A DNA stretch of 64,000 bases from Kineosporiaceae bacterium (GTDB lineage Bacteria > Actinomycetota > Actinomycetes > Actinomycetales > Kineosporiaceae): the NCBI GenBank assembly GCA_016713225.1, contig JADJPO010000006.1, positions 1 through 64,000 on the forward strand, read 5' to 3'. The notes beneath the pieces were generated by a model. That model worked only from the letters and a program-made list of their open reading frames with translations, ran no database searches and was not told the DNA's origin. Positions 16,298-24,643 of the stretch are shown one piece after another. The first letter of the stretch is position 1. Every line of letters begins with the position of its first letter. The translations under genes were made by a program, and so were the position numbers.

Positions 16298-16771
16298 TCA
16301 CGCCGGCCGGTACGGCTGCACGATCCGGGTCTGCCACGTGGTCGGATCCGGCTGCTCCGCCGGGTCGCTGAGGTAGACCTCCCAGGGAGGGCCGGAGGGT
16401 GTGCCGCCGTGGTCATCGATCCAGGCGTGGACGGCGGCATAGGCCGGTTCCATGGCTTCGTAAGGTCCGATGTGGATCATCACTGCCGTGCTCCCGCCGG
16501 GCAGTTCGCCCGGTCGCACCGGGCCGGCGTCCGCGATCGCGGTGCCGACCGGGAAGCCGGCCTCCACCGTGAAGGTGCCGTCGCCGTCGTGCCGGTACCG
16601 GGCGAAGGGTGGCCCGGCCAGCGCGATGCCCTGGGCGGCAACGGCTGTGGCCACTGCGCCGAACGCCTCGGCCAGCCACGGACCGATAGCGGCCACCGTC
16701 AGGGTGGCCTCCATCACCGCCACGGGCTGAGGGCGGTGCATCTCTTCGTGGATCTGCTGGTCACCGGTCAT
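16298..16771 (-). CDS. GyrI-like / AraC effector-binding-domain protein
   Basis: 157-aa protein with a stand-alone GyrI-like small-molecule-binding domain. Typical features are the paired half-repeats, the H-I-G-P-Y-E stretch followed by YAAVHAWIDDHG, and the ending PPWEVYLSDP. Such proteins bind or hydrolyse hydrophobic small molecules. The ATG overlaps the TGA of the GDPD gene (ATGA), so it is the last gene of the PAP2-GDPD-GyrI operon. Confidence 0.85.
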   Translation of the reverse strand: MTGDQQIHEEMHRPQPVAVMEATLTVAAIGPWLAEAFGAVATAVAAQGIALAGPPFARYRHDGDGTFTVEAGFPVGTAIADAGPVRPGELPGGSTAVMIHIGPYEAMEPAYAAVHAWIDDHGGTPSGPPWEVYLSDPAEQPDPTTWQTRIVQPYRPA

Positions 16772-17451
16772 GGCGACAACCCGCCCTTCTCGACATCGAA
16801 ACTCACGACGCGCCGCAGGACGTCGTCCTCGTCGCTGATCACTCCGATCCGGCCGCTCGCGGCGAGCGCCGACACCTCGCCGAGGGCTGCGGGGTCGTTC
16901 ACCGGCCAGGTCATCACCAGCTCGACCCGCTCGTGCAGGGCGGCGGCCACGGCAGGGGTGAGCAGCGAGCGGTGCACCGAGACCCCGTAGGTCCGCGGCT
17001 CGGCTCGCAGGCGCCGGCTCAGCAGGACGAGCTCGCCGCGATTCCGCGCGGAGAGCACGGTGCGCACCCACGGCAGCCGGTCGAGCGGCCGAAGCGCCGG
17101 CCAGTACCGCGAACAGATCAGGACGGGGCGCCCGGGGGCGTACGCGTGCAGCATGCGGGCCACTCGGTCGCCGATCTCTGCACGCCTCCCCTTGAGGTCG
17201 AGCATGAACGTCGCTCCGCCGTCCGCGGCCTGGAGCAGGTCGTGCAGACCCGTCCGGGGGGCCGACGCCGGATGCAGCTCCCAGCGGTCCCACAGCCACG
17301 GCAGCGGCCCCAGCGTCTTCAGGTGCCGGATCTCGAGCCGGCCCCGGTAGCTGTGCACGTCGGCCTCGATCACGTCCGCGCCCAGCGCGACCGCCGAGTG
17401 CAGGCGGGCCATCGAGTTGCCGGCGCGATGCGCCACGGCCAGCAGGGTCAT
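16768..17451 (-). CDS. glycerophosphodiester phosphodiesterase-family protein (variant active site)
   Basis: 227-aa TIM-barrel protein of the GDPD family. It starts AVAHRAG (His8, Arg9), with the expected acidic pair in IEADVH (Glu29, Asp31). In place of the canonical V-x-H-D-x-x-L there is EIRHLKTLG, so the second catalytic His is present but its following Asp is not. It may act on an unusual phosphodiester lipid head group. There is no signal peptide, so it is cytoplasmic. It overlaps the PAP2 gene upstream (ATGA at 17448-17451) and the GyrI-like gene downstream (ATGA). Confidence 0.85.
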   Translation of the reverse strand: MTLLAVAHRAGNSMARLHSAVALGADVIEADVHSYRGRLEIRHLKTLGPLPWLWDRWELHPASAPRTGLHDLLQAADGGATFMLDLKGRRAEIGDRVARMLHAYAPGRPVLICSRYWPALRPLDRLPWVRTVLSARNRGELVLLSRRLRAEPRTYGVSVHRSLLTPAVAAALHERVELVMTWPVNDPAALGEVSALAASGRIGVISDEDDVLRRVVSFDVEKGGLSP

Positions 17452-18215
17452 CGCGCGCTCCCGGGTGTCGGGACGGGTGGCCGCGCGTGCCCCGGGCGTC
17501 GGCGGTCGAGGGCGTCCGCCGCCCACAGGCCGATCAGGGCCAGCGCCAGCCCGGCCACCACGTCCAGCAGGTAGTGGTTGCCGGTCAGGATCACCGCAGC
17601 AACCATCAGGACCGGCAGCAGGTACCCGGCCAGGCGCAGCCAGAGGTGACCGGCGGCGCCGGCGATGGCCAGGCCGACCAGCAGGTCCCAGCCGGCGTGC
17701 AGGCTGGGCATCGCGGCGTACTGGTTGACGAAGGCGGGTGGCTGCAGCACCCGGTAGGCCAGCGACTGCTCGCTCACCGTGTCGACGATGCCCAGGGAGG
17801 CCAGCCGGGGCGGTGCGACCGGGTAGAGAGCGAAGATGAACAGCCCGATCCCGCCCGAGATCATCATCGCGTCCCGCAGCCGGACGAACCTGTCCCGATG
17901 CCGGGCGGCCAGCCAGACCAGGGTGGGCACGATCACCGGCCAGTGGCCGTAGATGTAGACCCAGTTGGCCGGCGCGACCAGCCAGTCCCAGTGCACCAGC
18001 ACGCGCTGCAGGCCGGCCTCGATGTCCAGCCCCGTCGCGCGCTCGAGGGCCATCAGGTCGCGGGCGTGGGTCTGGGCGATCTCCGGCGTCCCGGCGGTCA
18101 GCCCGCGCACCCGGAAGTAGACGAACAGGGCAGCCGTCACCATGGCGACTTGGGTCAGGATCCACCGCACGCCGGCGTCGACGGCGTGCAACGGGTGGCT
18201 GAGCACAGCTGGCAT
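17448..18215 (-). CDS. PAP2-family membrane phosphatase
   Basis: 255-aa integral membrane phosphatase with about six hydrophobic segments. Catalytic motifs are MPSLHAG (Ser171, His173) and GNHYLLDV (His214, Asp218), which match the PAP2 H-xxx-D pattern, plus an Arg in YPVAPPR (137). The family dephosphorylates lipid phosphates on the outer face or transfers head groups (inositol-phosphoceramide-synthase-like branch). It is coupled by ATGA to the GDPD gene, which supports a joint lipid-turnover role. Confidence 0.88.
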   Translation of the reverse strand: MPAVLSHPLHAVDAGVRWILTQVAMVTAALFVYFRVRGLTAGTPEIAQTHARDLMALERATGLDIEAGLQRVLVHWDWLVAPANWVYIYGHWPVIVPTLVWLAARHRDRFVRLRDAMMISGGIGLFIFALYPVAPPRLASLGIVDTVSEQSLAYRVLQPPAFVNQYAAMPSLHAGWDLLVGLAIAGAAGHLWLRLAGYLLPVLMVAAVILTGNHYLLDVVAGLALALIGLWAADALDRRRPGHARPPVPTPGSAR

Positions 18216-18307
18216 CGCTTCACCCCGGTTACCGGCTCATCGTCTCGCAGCCGGAACGCCCAGCCAGGCGACCTTCGGCCCGCGCCTCCGGGGAGGACGA
18301 CCTCGGA

Positions 18308-19198
18308 TCAGGCGCTGCTGCCGCGACGCACGGCGGAGGCCTCGTGCCAGCGGCCGGCCAGCAGCAGGGCGCCGCCGCCGAGCAGCAGCGCGGGCGCCCA
18401 GGCCAAGAGCGCCTTGAGCGCCACGGCGCCGAGTGCGGCCGTCCAGGGCACCCCGAACCCGACCAGGGCGACGGCCAGGGCCGCGTCCCGGGGGCTGGCC
18501 CCGTGCGGGCCGGGCACGACGCCGGCGAGCTGGCTGGCCCCGAAGGCCGCCAGCACCGCCAGCGGGTTCGTGGTGTGCCCGGTGGCGAGCAGGGCGCCGA
18601 ACAGCAACGCGATGATCGAGGCCTGATAGGCCACCGAGAGCACCAGGCCGCGGGCCAGCCGGCCGGGCGTCGGCCACTCTCGCCGCGGGATCCAGTGCGG
18701 TCGCACCCGGCGCACCAGGAGCAGCGCCGCGACCAGCATCGCTGCCAGCCCGAGGACGCCGACCAGCAGGCGGACCGGAAGTGCCGCTCCGGCCAGACCG
18801 ACGAAGAGGGTCAGGCCGATCGCGCCGACCAGACGGTCCAGGGTCACCTCGGCGGCGGCGGAGCCGCGGGCCATCCCGACCCCGGTCAACCGTTTGATCC
18901 GCCAGAGGTCGGCGCCGACGTGCCCGGGAGTGAGCAGGCCCAGCAGCTCCGACTCGGCGTAGGCACCGACGTGCCAGCCGGTACCGCGGCCGCTGTCGGA
19001 CAGTCCGCGCCAGCGCAGGGGGCACAGCAGGTACTTGCCCACCGTCCAGATCAGGAGCCCGGCGAGGGCAGGCCACAGGTCGAGTGCGGGCAACCGGGGG
19101 AGGGTGATCACAGGAACGGCCACCGCAACCACGATGGCCAGGACCTTGAACGACCGGGAGATCACCGGTCTGTGCCACACGCGCATGTCACCTCGCAC
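18308..19198 (-). CDS. UPF0104 / LPG-synthase-TM flippase-like membrane protein
   Basis: 296-aa polytopic membrane protein of the UPF0104 (YbhN/AglD/MprF flippase-domain) family, with roughly seven to eight hydrophobic segments. Recognisable regions are KYLLCPLRWRGL, ESELLGLLTPGHVGAD and DRLVGAIGLTLFV, the typical conserved loop spacing. The N-terminal soluble synthase domain of MprF is absent. The presumed role is lipid translocation. The start may be GTG 19198 or ATG 19186. It is 92 bp upstream of the PAP2 gene and probably heads the lipid operon. Confidence 0.82.
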   Translation of the reverse strand: MRGDMRVWHRPVISRSFKVLAIVVAVAVPVITLPRLPALDLWPALAGLLIWTVGKYLLCPLRWRGLSDSGRGTGWHVGAYAESELLGLLTPGHVGADLWRIKRLTGVGMARGSAAAEVTLDRLVGAIGLTLFVGLAGAALPVRLLVGVLGLAAMLVAALLLVRRVRPHWIPRREWPTPGRLARGLVLSVAYQASIIALLFGALLATGHTTNPLAVLAAFGASQLAGVVPGPHGASPRDAALAVALVGFGVPWTAALGAVALKALLAWAPALLLGGGALLLAGRWHEASAVRRGSSA

Positions 19199-19316
19199 CA
19201 GGCGGGCGCAGGGCGCGCGTCACCCGCTCCATCATCGCTCACGATGGGCCGTGATCGGACCAGGGTGAGGATCGGGACGCGAGAGGGACGGCGTCGAGGT
19301 CTCGAGCACGCCGTAC

Positions 19317-19322
19317 TAGCCT
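19317..19322 (+). promoter_or_regulatory. putative -10 element of a leaderless promoter
   Basis: TAGCCT lies 6 nt before the GTG of the P-loop kinase gene, with no Shine-Dalgarno sequence between them. Confidence 0.4.
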
Positions 19323-19328
19323 GGCCCG

Positions 19329-19850
19329 GTGATCGAGAATCGCGACGCCTCGCCGGCGACGCTGATCGCGGTCGCTGGGCTGCCCGGGGTGGGCAAGACC
19401 GCGCTCGCGCGGGGCGTGGCGGATCGGCTGGGGGCGACGTTCCTGCGGATCGACACCATCGAGTCGGCGATCGCCACGACGCTGCACCCGTTCCGGGACA
19501 ACCCGGTCGGGTACGTGGTGGCGGCGCGGGTGGCCGCCGATCAACTGCGCTCCGGACGTCGCGTGGTCGCCGATGCGGTCAACGGCCTGCAGATCGTCCG
19601 CGACCTCTGGGCCGGCGTGGCGCGGGAGTGTGGCGTGGCCCTGCACTGGGTCGAGGTGATCTGCAGCGACCAGGCCGAGCACCGCCGCCGGGTGGAGTCG
19701 CGCTCCGCCGAGATGCCCGGGCACGAGATCCCGACCTGGCAGCAGGTGCTCGATCGGGACTGGGACCCGTTCGTGGAGCCCCACCTGGTGATCGACAACC
19801 TCGGGGACCCACGGCGGCACATCGAGGCGGTCGTGGCCGCGCTCGGGTGA
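19329..19850 (+). CDS. small P-loop kinase / AAA_33-type ATPase
   Basis: 173-aa nucleotide-binding protein of the AAA_33/zeta-toxin-like kinase group. Walker A is GLPGVGKT at about residues 18-25. Downstream, RIDTIES resembles the substrate-binding acidic motif, VVADAVN a Walker-B-like strand, and RRRVESR a lid with Arg residues. The length suits a small-molecule kinase; the substrate is unknown. It is a single gene between the lipid cluster and the repeat element. Confidence 0.78.
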   Translation: MIENRDASPATLIAVAGLPGVGKTALARGVADRLGATFLRIDTIESAIATTLHPFRDNPVGYVVAARVAADQLRSGRRVVADAVNGLQIVRDLWAGVARECGVALHWVEVICSDQAEHRRRVESRSAEMPGHEIPTWQQVLDRDWDPFVEPHLVIDNLGDPRRHIEAVVAALG

Positions 19851-19862
19851 CGGGACGACCGA

Positions 19863-19958
19863 GTGCGGTCACTTCTGACCCCATGACAGCGTTGTCTTCG
19901 GTGGGAAGTGACCGCACCAGCGCCAGAAGTGACCGCACCGGATCAGAAGTGACCGCAC
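19863..19958. repeat. four-copy 14-15-bp repeat element, possible IS21-family terminal remnant (MITE-like)
   Basis: Unit CAGAAGTGACCGCAC occurs exactly at 19924-19938 and 19944-19958, with a near-exact copy at 19904-19917. One inverted exact copy (GTGCGGTCACTTCTG) lies at 19863-19877. The three direct copies are spaced 20-21 bp, about two helical turns. Read as one 96-bp unit, the outer copies form terminal inverted repeats, and one end carries multiple internal repeats. That is the end structure known for IS21-family elements. No transposase gene and no clear target duplication are seen. Confidence 0.6.
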
Positions 19959-19960
19959 AA

Positions 19961-20000
19961 CCAGAAAGGCCCCTGCTGCGTCACCGCAGATCAGGGGCCT
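19961..20000 (-). terminator. intrinsic terminator downstream of tRNA-Leu
   Basis: On the minus strand a stem AGGCCCCTG/CAGGGGCCT is extended inside by CTGCG/CGCAG around a 4-nt loop with a small bulge, then TTTCTGG. It starts about 18 nt after the tRNA 3' end. Confidence 0.75.
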
Positions 20001-20018
20001 GACCGAACCTGCACCACA

Positions 20019-20105
20019 TGGTGCGCGAGGGGGGAGTTGAACCCCCATGCCCTTTCGGGCACACGGACCTGAACCGTGCGCGTCTGCCTATTCCGCCACT
20101 CGCGC
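20019..20105 (-). tRNA. tRNA-Leu (anticodon CAG), CCA encoded
   Basis: On the minus strand the acceptor GCGCGAG pairs with CTCGCGC, followed by discriminator A and an encoded CCA. The anticodon stem-loop is CACGG-TTCAGGT-CCGTG, giving anticodon CAG. A long variable arm (TGCCC-GAAA-GGGCA) marks it as a type II tRNA, and the T arm GGGGG-TTCAACT-CCCCC is intact. A tRNA-Leu at this place next to fhaA is conserved in related actinobacteria. Confidence 0.97.
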
Positions 20106-20218
20106 GAGCGGTGGAAAGGCTAGCACGCACCCGGGGTCGATCCCGAACGGTAATCCAGGCCACATCCTCGGCCGGTGTTCGCCGCACCGCGGGGAGGCGG
20201 CCGGGTCGTCCGCGCGGT

Positions 20219-20224
20219 TACGCT
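20219..20224 (+). promoter_or_regulatory. putative -10 element upstream of fhaA
   Basis: TACGCT in the context GGTTACGCT, about 100 nt before the fhaA start. The same TTACGCT string lies upstream of crgA. No convincing -35. Confidence 0.3.
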
Positions 20225-20323
20225 GACCTCGGCACGTCGGCCCGGCGCGCAGGCAGGGGAGGTCCACGCGCCGTCGTCGTCCGACGACTGCGTGGGAGCC
20301 GCGATCCGAAGGAGGTGGGCGGC

Positions 20324-21193
20324 GTGGGAGTTCTCGATCGATTCGAGAAGGGCATCGAGCGCGCCGTCAACGGCGCCTTCGCCAAGGCGTTCCGCAGCGA
20401 GGTGCAGCCGGTCGAGATCGCCAGCGCGCTGCGACGCGAGTGCGACGAGAAGGCCGCCATCGTGGCCCGCGACCGCACCATCGCCCCCAATGCCTTCGTG
20501 GTCGAGCTCGGTACCGCCGACCATCAGCGACTGGGCCAGTGGGAAGAGGCCCTCGGCGACGAACTGAGCGCCGTGGTGGCCGATTACGCCCGGCAGCAGC
20601 GCTATCACCTGGCCGGTTCGGTGAAGGTCACCTTCGAGCAGGCCGAGGACCTCGACACCGGTCTGTTCCGGGTGCGCAGCCGGACCGCCAAGGGTGATGT
20701 TCCCTCCGGACGGCGCGCCGCCGGCCCGCCCCCGGTTCAACCCCCCGCACCCCCCGTTCCCGGGCCCGGGTCCGACCTGCCCCCCGGACGCCGGGTTGCC
20801 CCGCCGCCGCCGGCTCAACCCGGCTGGCCCGAGCCGACTGCCGCTCCCTGGGCGGGTTCGCACGCCCGGCCCACGCTCGACCTGGGTGACGAGGTCTTCG
20901 AGATCTCCCGTCCGGTGACGGTGATCGGGCGGGGCACGGACGCGGACGTGGTGCTCGACGACTCCGGCGTCTCCCGCCGGCACGCCGAGATCCACATCAC
21001 CGATGGTCGCGCCCGGGTGATCGACCTCGGATCGACCAATGGCACCTTCGTCGACGGTGCCAAGCGCCCGGTGACCACTCTCGTCGACGGCAGCGTGATC
21101 ACCATCGGACGCACCCGCATCGTCTTTCGCGCCGGTGACCTGGATGCGGTGAGCCCGCCGCATCCGCCCGGCGGCGGCCCCGGGCACTGGTGA
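20324..21193 (+). CDS. fhaA: FhaA, DUF3662/FHA-domain protein
   Basis: 289-aa two-domain protein. The N-terminal DUF3662 domain (about 1-125; V-G-V-L-D-R-F-E-K-G-I-E) is followed by a long Pro-rich linker (about 130-185). The C-terminal FHA domain shows the phosphothreonine-reading motifs IGRG, SRRHAEI and STNGTFVDG. In mycobacteria FhaA binds phosphorylated MviN/CwsA-type partners and helps regulate cell-wall synthesis. The GTG has GGAGG 8 nt upstream. It is the first gene of the fhaA-fhaB-pstP-rodA-pbpA-pknA-pknB operon. Confidence 0.95.
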   Translation: MGVLDRFEKGIERAVNGAFAKAFRSEVQPVEIASALRRECDEKAAIVARDRTIAPNAFVVELGTADHQRLGQWEEALGDELSAVVADYARQQRYHLAGSVKVTFEQAEDLDTGLFRVRSRTAKGDVPSGRRAAGPPPVQPPAPPVPGPGSDLPPGRRVAPPPPAQPGWPEPTAAPWAGSHARPTLDLGDEVFEISRPVTVIGRGTDADVVLDDSGVSRRHAEIHITDGRARVIDLGSTNGTFVDGAKRPVTTLVDGSVITIGRTRIVFRAGDLDAVSPPHPPGGGPGHW

Positions 21194-21203
21194 CCGACGG
21201 GCG

Positions 21204-21737
21204 ATGAGCGAACTCACCCTCACCCTCTTGCGGCTGGGATTCCTCGGCCTGCTGTGGGTCCTGGTGCTGGCCGTGGTGGCGGTGCTGCGCCGTGACCTGT
21301 TCGGCACCCAGGTGCGCCGCAAGGAGACGCCGCTGGCCTCGACCCGCTCGCGATTGGGCCGCGCCCGCGCCGCCGTCCCGGCCGGCGCACCGGACGGTCG
21401 GGGACGGGGTGCGCTCTCCCCGCGCACCCCGCCGCGAGGGACGCCCACAGGCGGCCACCTCTTGGTCACTGCGGGGTCGCTCAAGGGCACATCGATCGCG
21501 CTGACCCAGGCGCCGATCGTGATCGGTAGGGCGCCGGAGTGCTCCCTCGTGCTCGAGGACGACTATGCATCCAACCGCCATGCCCAGTTGTCGCTGCGGG
21601 ATGGGGTCTGGATGTTGGAGGATCTGGGTTCGACGAACGGCACGTTCATCGGACGCACCAAGCTGAGCGTGCCGACAGCGCTCGATGCCGGAAGCAGTTT
21701 CCGCATCGGGCGCACCACCATCGAGTTGCGGAGGTAG
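21204..21737 (+). CDS. fhaB: FhaB (FipA), membrane-anchored FHA protein
   Basis: 177-aa protein with an N-terminal membrane segment (about residues 6-27), a short basic linker and a C-terminal FHA domain with IGRAPECSLVL, SNRHAQL and STNGTFIGRTK, so the phosphothreonine pocket residues are present. The homologue in mycobacteria is a PknA/PknB substrate that helps recruit the divisome under stress. Its TAG stop sits within the ribosome-binding site of pstP, five bases before the pstP start. Confidence 0.94.
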   Translation: MSELTLTLLRLGFLGLLWVLVLAVVAVLRRDLFGTQVRRKETPLASTRSRLGRARAAVPAGAPDGRGRGALSPRTPPRGTPTGGHLLVTAGSLKGTSIALTQAPIVIGRAPECSLVLEDDYASNRHAQLSLRDGVWMLEDLGSTNGTFIGRTKLSVPTALDAGSSFRIGRTTIELRR

Positions 21738-21742
21738 CCGGA

Positions 21743-23281
21743 GTGGCGATCGCGTTGCGGTACGCGGCTCGTTCCGACGTCGGCCTGGTGCGCTCCAACA
21801 ATCAGGACTCGGCCTACGCCGGCCCGAACCTGTTGGTCGTGGCGGACGGCATGGGCGGGCACGCCGGCGGTGACGTCGCCTCGTCCCTGGCCATCGGCGA
21901 GATGGCCCCGCTGGACGACGAGTTGCACGGTGCCGATGCGTTGGACCACCTCTCGGAGGCGGTCCACGCGGCGCACCGTGAGCTGCTCGACCGGGTCGAC
22001 GAGGAGCCGGCCCTGGCGGGCATGGGCACCACGGTGACCGCCCTGTTGCGCGCGGGCAACCGGCTGGCGCTGGCCCACATCGGCGATTCGCGGGCCTACC
22101 TGCTGCGGGACGGCGCCCTGGTGCAGATCACCAAGGACCACACCTTCGTGCAGACGCTGGTCGACGAGGGCCGGATCACCCTGGCCGAGGCCGAGATCCA
22201 CCCGCAGCGCAGCGTGGTCATGCGGGTGGTCAGCGATGTCGTGGACGACGTCGAGCCGGACCTGTCGATGCGCGAGGCCCGGATCGGTGATCGGTACCTG
22301 CTCTGTTCGGACGGTCTGTCCGGTGTGGTCAGTCTCGAGACCATGCAGGACACCATGGCCGTGCTGGCCGACCCGGGCAGCACCTGCGAACACCTGGTGC
22401 ACCTGGCGTTGCGCGCCGGGGCGCCGGACAACGTCACCTGCATCGTCGCGGACGTCGTCGACGACAGTGCCCACGGCGAGCTCTCGACGTACATCGTGGG
22501 GGCGGCCTCGTTGCACCAACCGCGTCGTGGCCTGCCCCAGGGCCGTGAGGGTCAGGGTTCTGCCGCTGAGCGCGCTGCCGCGCTCACGGCCGTCGGCGGC
22601 GACGCCGACGAGGAGGACTCACATGCGCCGACCACCCCTGTCCGTCACCGTCGCCGGGTGATCGGCGGCAGCCTGCTGGTGTTGCTGTTGGTGCTGGGGG
22701 GAGGATTCGGCGCCTGGCGCTGGGTCGCCGCCCAGTTGTTCGTCGGGGACTCCCAGGGGGCGGTCGCCGTGTTCAACGGCCTGCCGCAGGATCTCGGGCC
22801 GCTGAGTCTGTCGCGGGTCAAGATGGTCGAGGACGACGTGAAGCTGGTCGACCTGCCCGACTACGCCCGCAATCAGATCACCGCCGGGATCCCGGCGGAC
22901 ACCCTGGACGGCGCCCAGCAGATCGTGGCGCGCTACCGCGACCTGGCTGCCCGGTGCCTGGCGTTGCGTGCGGCCGCCACCGCGACGCCGACGCCGACGC
23001 CGACACCGACGCCCACGCCGACGCCCACACCTCCGGCGCCCACGCCCAGCCCCACGGCAGCCGCCACGCCCGCGGTGACCGGTTCGGCCAAGGCCGCTGT
23101 TCGGCCCACGCCGACGGTCCCGCTGCCCTCCGCCTCCGCGACCACCTTGAACGCGCCGCCGACGGTGACCCTCGAGCCGACGCCGTCCGAGAGTCCCACG
23201 CCCACGCCGTCGGTCCCGTCGGACCTCGACTGCGGTGATCTCACCCCGGCGACCGTCGGGGCGTCCGCGAGCGGGAGCTGA
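21743..23281 (+). CDS. pstP: PstP, PP2C-type Ser/Thr protein phosphatase
   Basis: 512-aa membrane phosphatase that opposes PknA and PknB. The cytosolic PP2C domain (about 1-240) carries the metal-binding motifs SNNQDS (Asp22), VVADGMGGHAGG (Asp35-Gly36), GDSRAYL, SDGLSG and PDNVTCIV. One membrane segment follows at about 305-325. The outside domain contains a Thr-Pro run (about 413-428), the kind of region that is often glycosylated. GTG start at 21743 with GGAGG overlapping the fhaB stop. It ends 3 bp before rodA. Confidence 0.95.
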   Translation: MAIALRYAARSDVGLVRSNNQDSAYAGPNLLVVADGMGGHAGGDVASSLAIGEMAPLDDELHGADALDHLSEAVHAAHRELLDRVDEEPALAGMGTTVTALLRAGNRLALAHIGDSRAYLLRDGALVQITKDHTFVQTLVDEGRITLAEAEIHPQRSVVMRVVSDVVDDVEPDLSMREARIGDRYLLCSDGLSGVVSLETMQDTMAVLADPGSTCEHLVHLALRAGAPDNVTCIVADVVDDSAHGELSTYIVGAASLHQPRRGLPQGREGQGSAAERAAALTAVGGDADEEDSHAPTTPVRHRRRVIGGSLLVLLLVLGGGFGAWRWVAAQLFVGDSQGAVAVFNGLPQDLGPLSLSRVKMVEDDVKLVDLPDYARNQITAGIPADTLDGAQQIVARYRDLAARCLALRAAATATPTPTPTPTPTPTPTPPAPTPSPTAAATPAVTGSAKAAVRPTPTVPLPSASATTLNAPPTVTLEPTPSESPTPTPSVPSDLDCGDLTPATVGASASGS

Positions 23282-23284
23282 TGG

Positions 23285-24643
23285 ATGGTCGTCGTCGCCC
23301 CGGTCGTCACCCGAACCCGACGCAACGTCGAGTTGGCCCTGCTGGGGCTGGCCATCGCGATCGGGCTCGGCGCGTATGCCCTGGTCGGCATCGCCCACAA
23401 CGGGCGGATCCCGGGTGACATGGCGGCCTACGGCGGCGGCATGGGGCTGCTGGCCCTGACCGTTCACCTCGTCCTGCGGCTTCGGGCGGCCTATGCCGAC
23501 CCGGTGATCCTGCCGATCGCGACCGCGCTGAACGGCCTCGGTCTGGTGATGATCCACCGCCTCGACCTCGCCGAGGGCCGCGAGGTGGGTGACTCCATGG
23601 CCCTGCGCCAGCTCACCTGGACCACCGTGGGCGTCGCGGCAGCGATCGTGGTGCTGATCGTGCTGCGCGACCACCGAGGCCTCGCCCGGTACACCTACAC
23701 CGCCATGGCCGCCGCCATCGCGTTGTTGCTGCTGCCGCTGGTGCCGTTCGTCGGCAAGGAGATCAACGGAGCCCGGATCTGGATCCGGCTGGGGCCGATG
23801 TCGTTCCAGCCCGGCGAGATCGCCAAGATCGCCCTGGCGGTGTTCTTCGCCGGCTACCTGGTGATCGCCCGGGACTCGCTGTCCCTGGTGGGTCGCAAGG
23901 TGTTGGGGCTGCAGCTGCCGCGGGCCCGTGACCTGGGGCCGATCCTGCTGGTCTGGGGGGTCAGCCTGGGTGTGCTGGTGTTCCAGCGCGACCTCGGCAC
24001 CTCGTTGCTCTTCTTCGGCCTGTTCGTGGCACTGCTCTACGTCGCCACCGAACGCACCAGCTGGATCGTGATCGGCCTGAGCCTGTTCGTCGGCGGCGCC
24101 TACGTGGCGTCCCTGGTGTTCTCGCACGTGGCCCGCCGGGTGGACGCCTGGCTGCACACCTTCGACCCGTCGGTGCCCGCCTACCAGTTGCAGCAGGGTC
24201 TGTTCGGCATGGCCAGCGGGGGCCTGCTCGGCACCGGGCTGGGCATGGGCCGGCCCGACATCGTCCCGTTCGCCGAGAGCGACTTCATCATCACCTCGAT
24301 CGGTGAGGAGCTCGGGCTCACCGGACTGTTCGCCGTCCTGATGCTCTACCTGCTGCTGGTCGAGCGAGGCCTGCGGACCGCGATCGGGGTGCGCGACGGC
24401 TTCGGCAAGCTGCTCTCGGCCGGGCTGGCCTTCTCGCTCGGGCTGCAGGTGTTCGTCGTGGTCGGGGGCGTCACCCGGGTGATCCCGCTGACCGGCCTGA
24501 CCACTCCGTTCCTGGCCTATGGCGGCTCGTCGCTGCTGTCGAACTGGATCATCGTCGCCCTGCTGTTGCGGATCTCCGACTCGGCCCGCCGACCGCCGGC
24601 GCCCTCGCCGGACACGGCTCCGACGGAGGTGGTGCCGGCATGA
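23285..24643 (+). CDS. rodA: RodA/FtsW-family SEDS glycosyltransferase
   Basis: 452-aa SEDS-family protein with about ten to eleven membrane segments. It polymerises lipid II into glycan strands together with a class B PBP. Landmarks are the loop VGKEINGARIWIRLGPMSFQP, GDL-type QRDLGTSLLF (with the conserved Asp), TSIGEELGLTG and the C-terminal TPFLAYGGSSLLSNW. It sits between pstP (3-bp gap) and pbpA (ATGA overlap), so the SEDS enzyme and its transpeptidase partner are translationally coupled. Confidence 0.95.
   Translation: MVVVAPVVTRTRRNVELALLGLAIAIGLGAYALVGIAHNGRIPGDMAAYGGGMGLLALTVHLVLRLRAAYADPVILPIATALNGLGLVMIHRLDLAEGREVGDSMALRQLTWTTVGVAAAIVVLIVLRDHRGLARYTYTAMAAAIALLLLPLVPFVGKEINGARIWIRLGPMSFQPGEIAKIALAVFFAGYLVIARDSLSLVGRKVLGLQLPRARDLGPILLVWGVSLGVLVFQRDLGTSLLFFGLFVALLYVATERTSWIVIGLSLFVGGAYVASLVFSHVARRVDAWLHTFDPSVPAYQLQQGLFGMASGGLLGTGLGMGRPDIVPFAESDFIITSIGEELGLTGLFAVLMLYLLLVERGLRTAIGVRDGFGKLLSAGLAFSLGLQVFVVVGGVTRVIPLTGLTTPFLAYGGSSLLSNWIIVALLLRISDSARRPPAPSPDTAPTEVVPA

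Noticed and set aside
19904..19958. Regular short repeats as a CRISPR array
   Set aside because: Spacers would be only 5-6 bp and there are three units; no cas genes are near.
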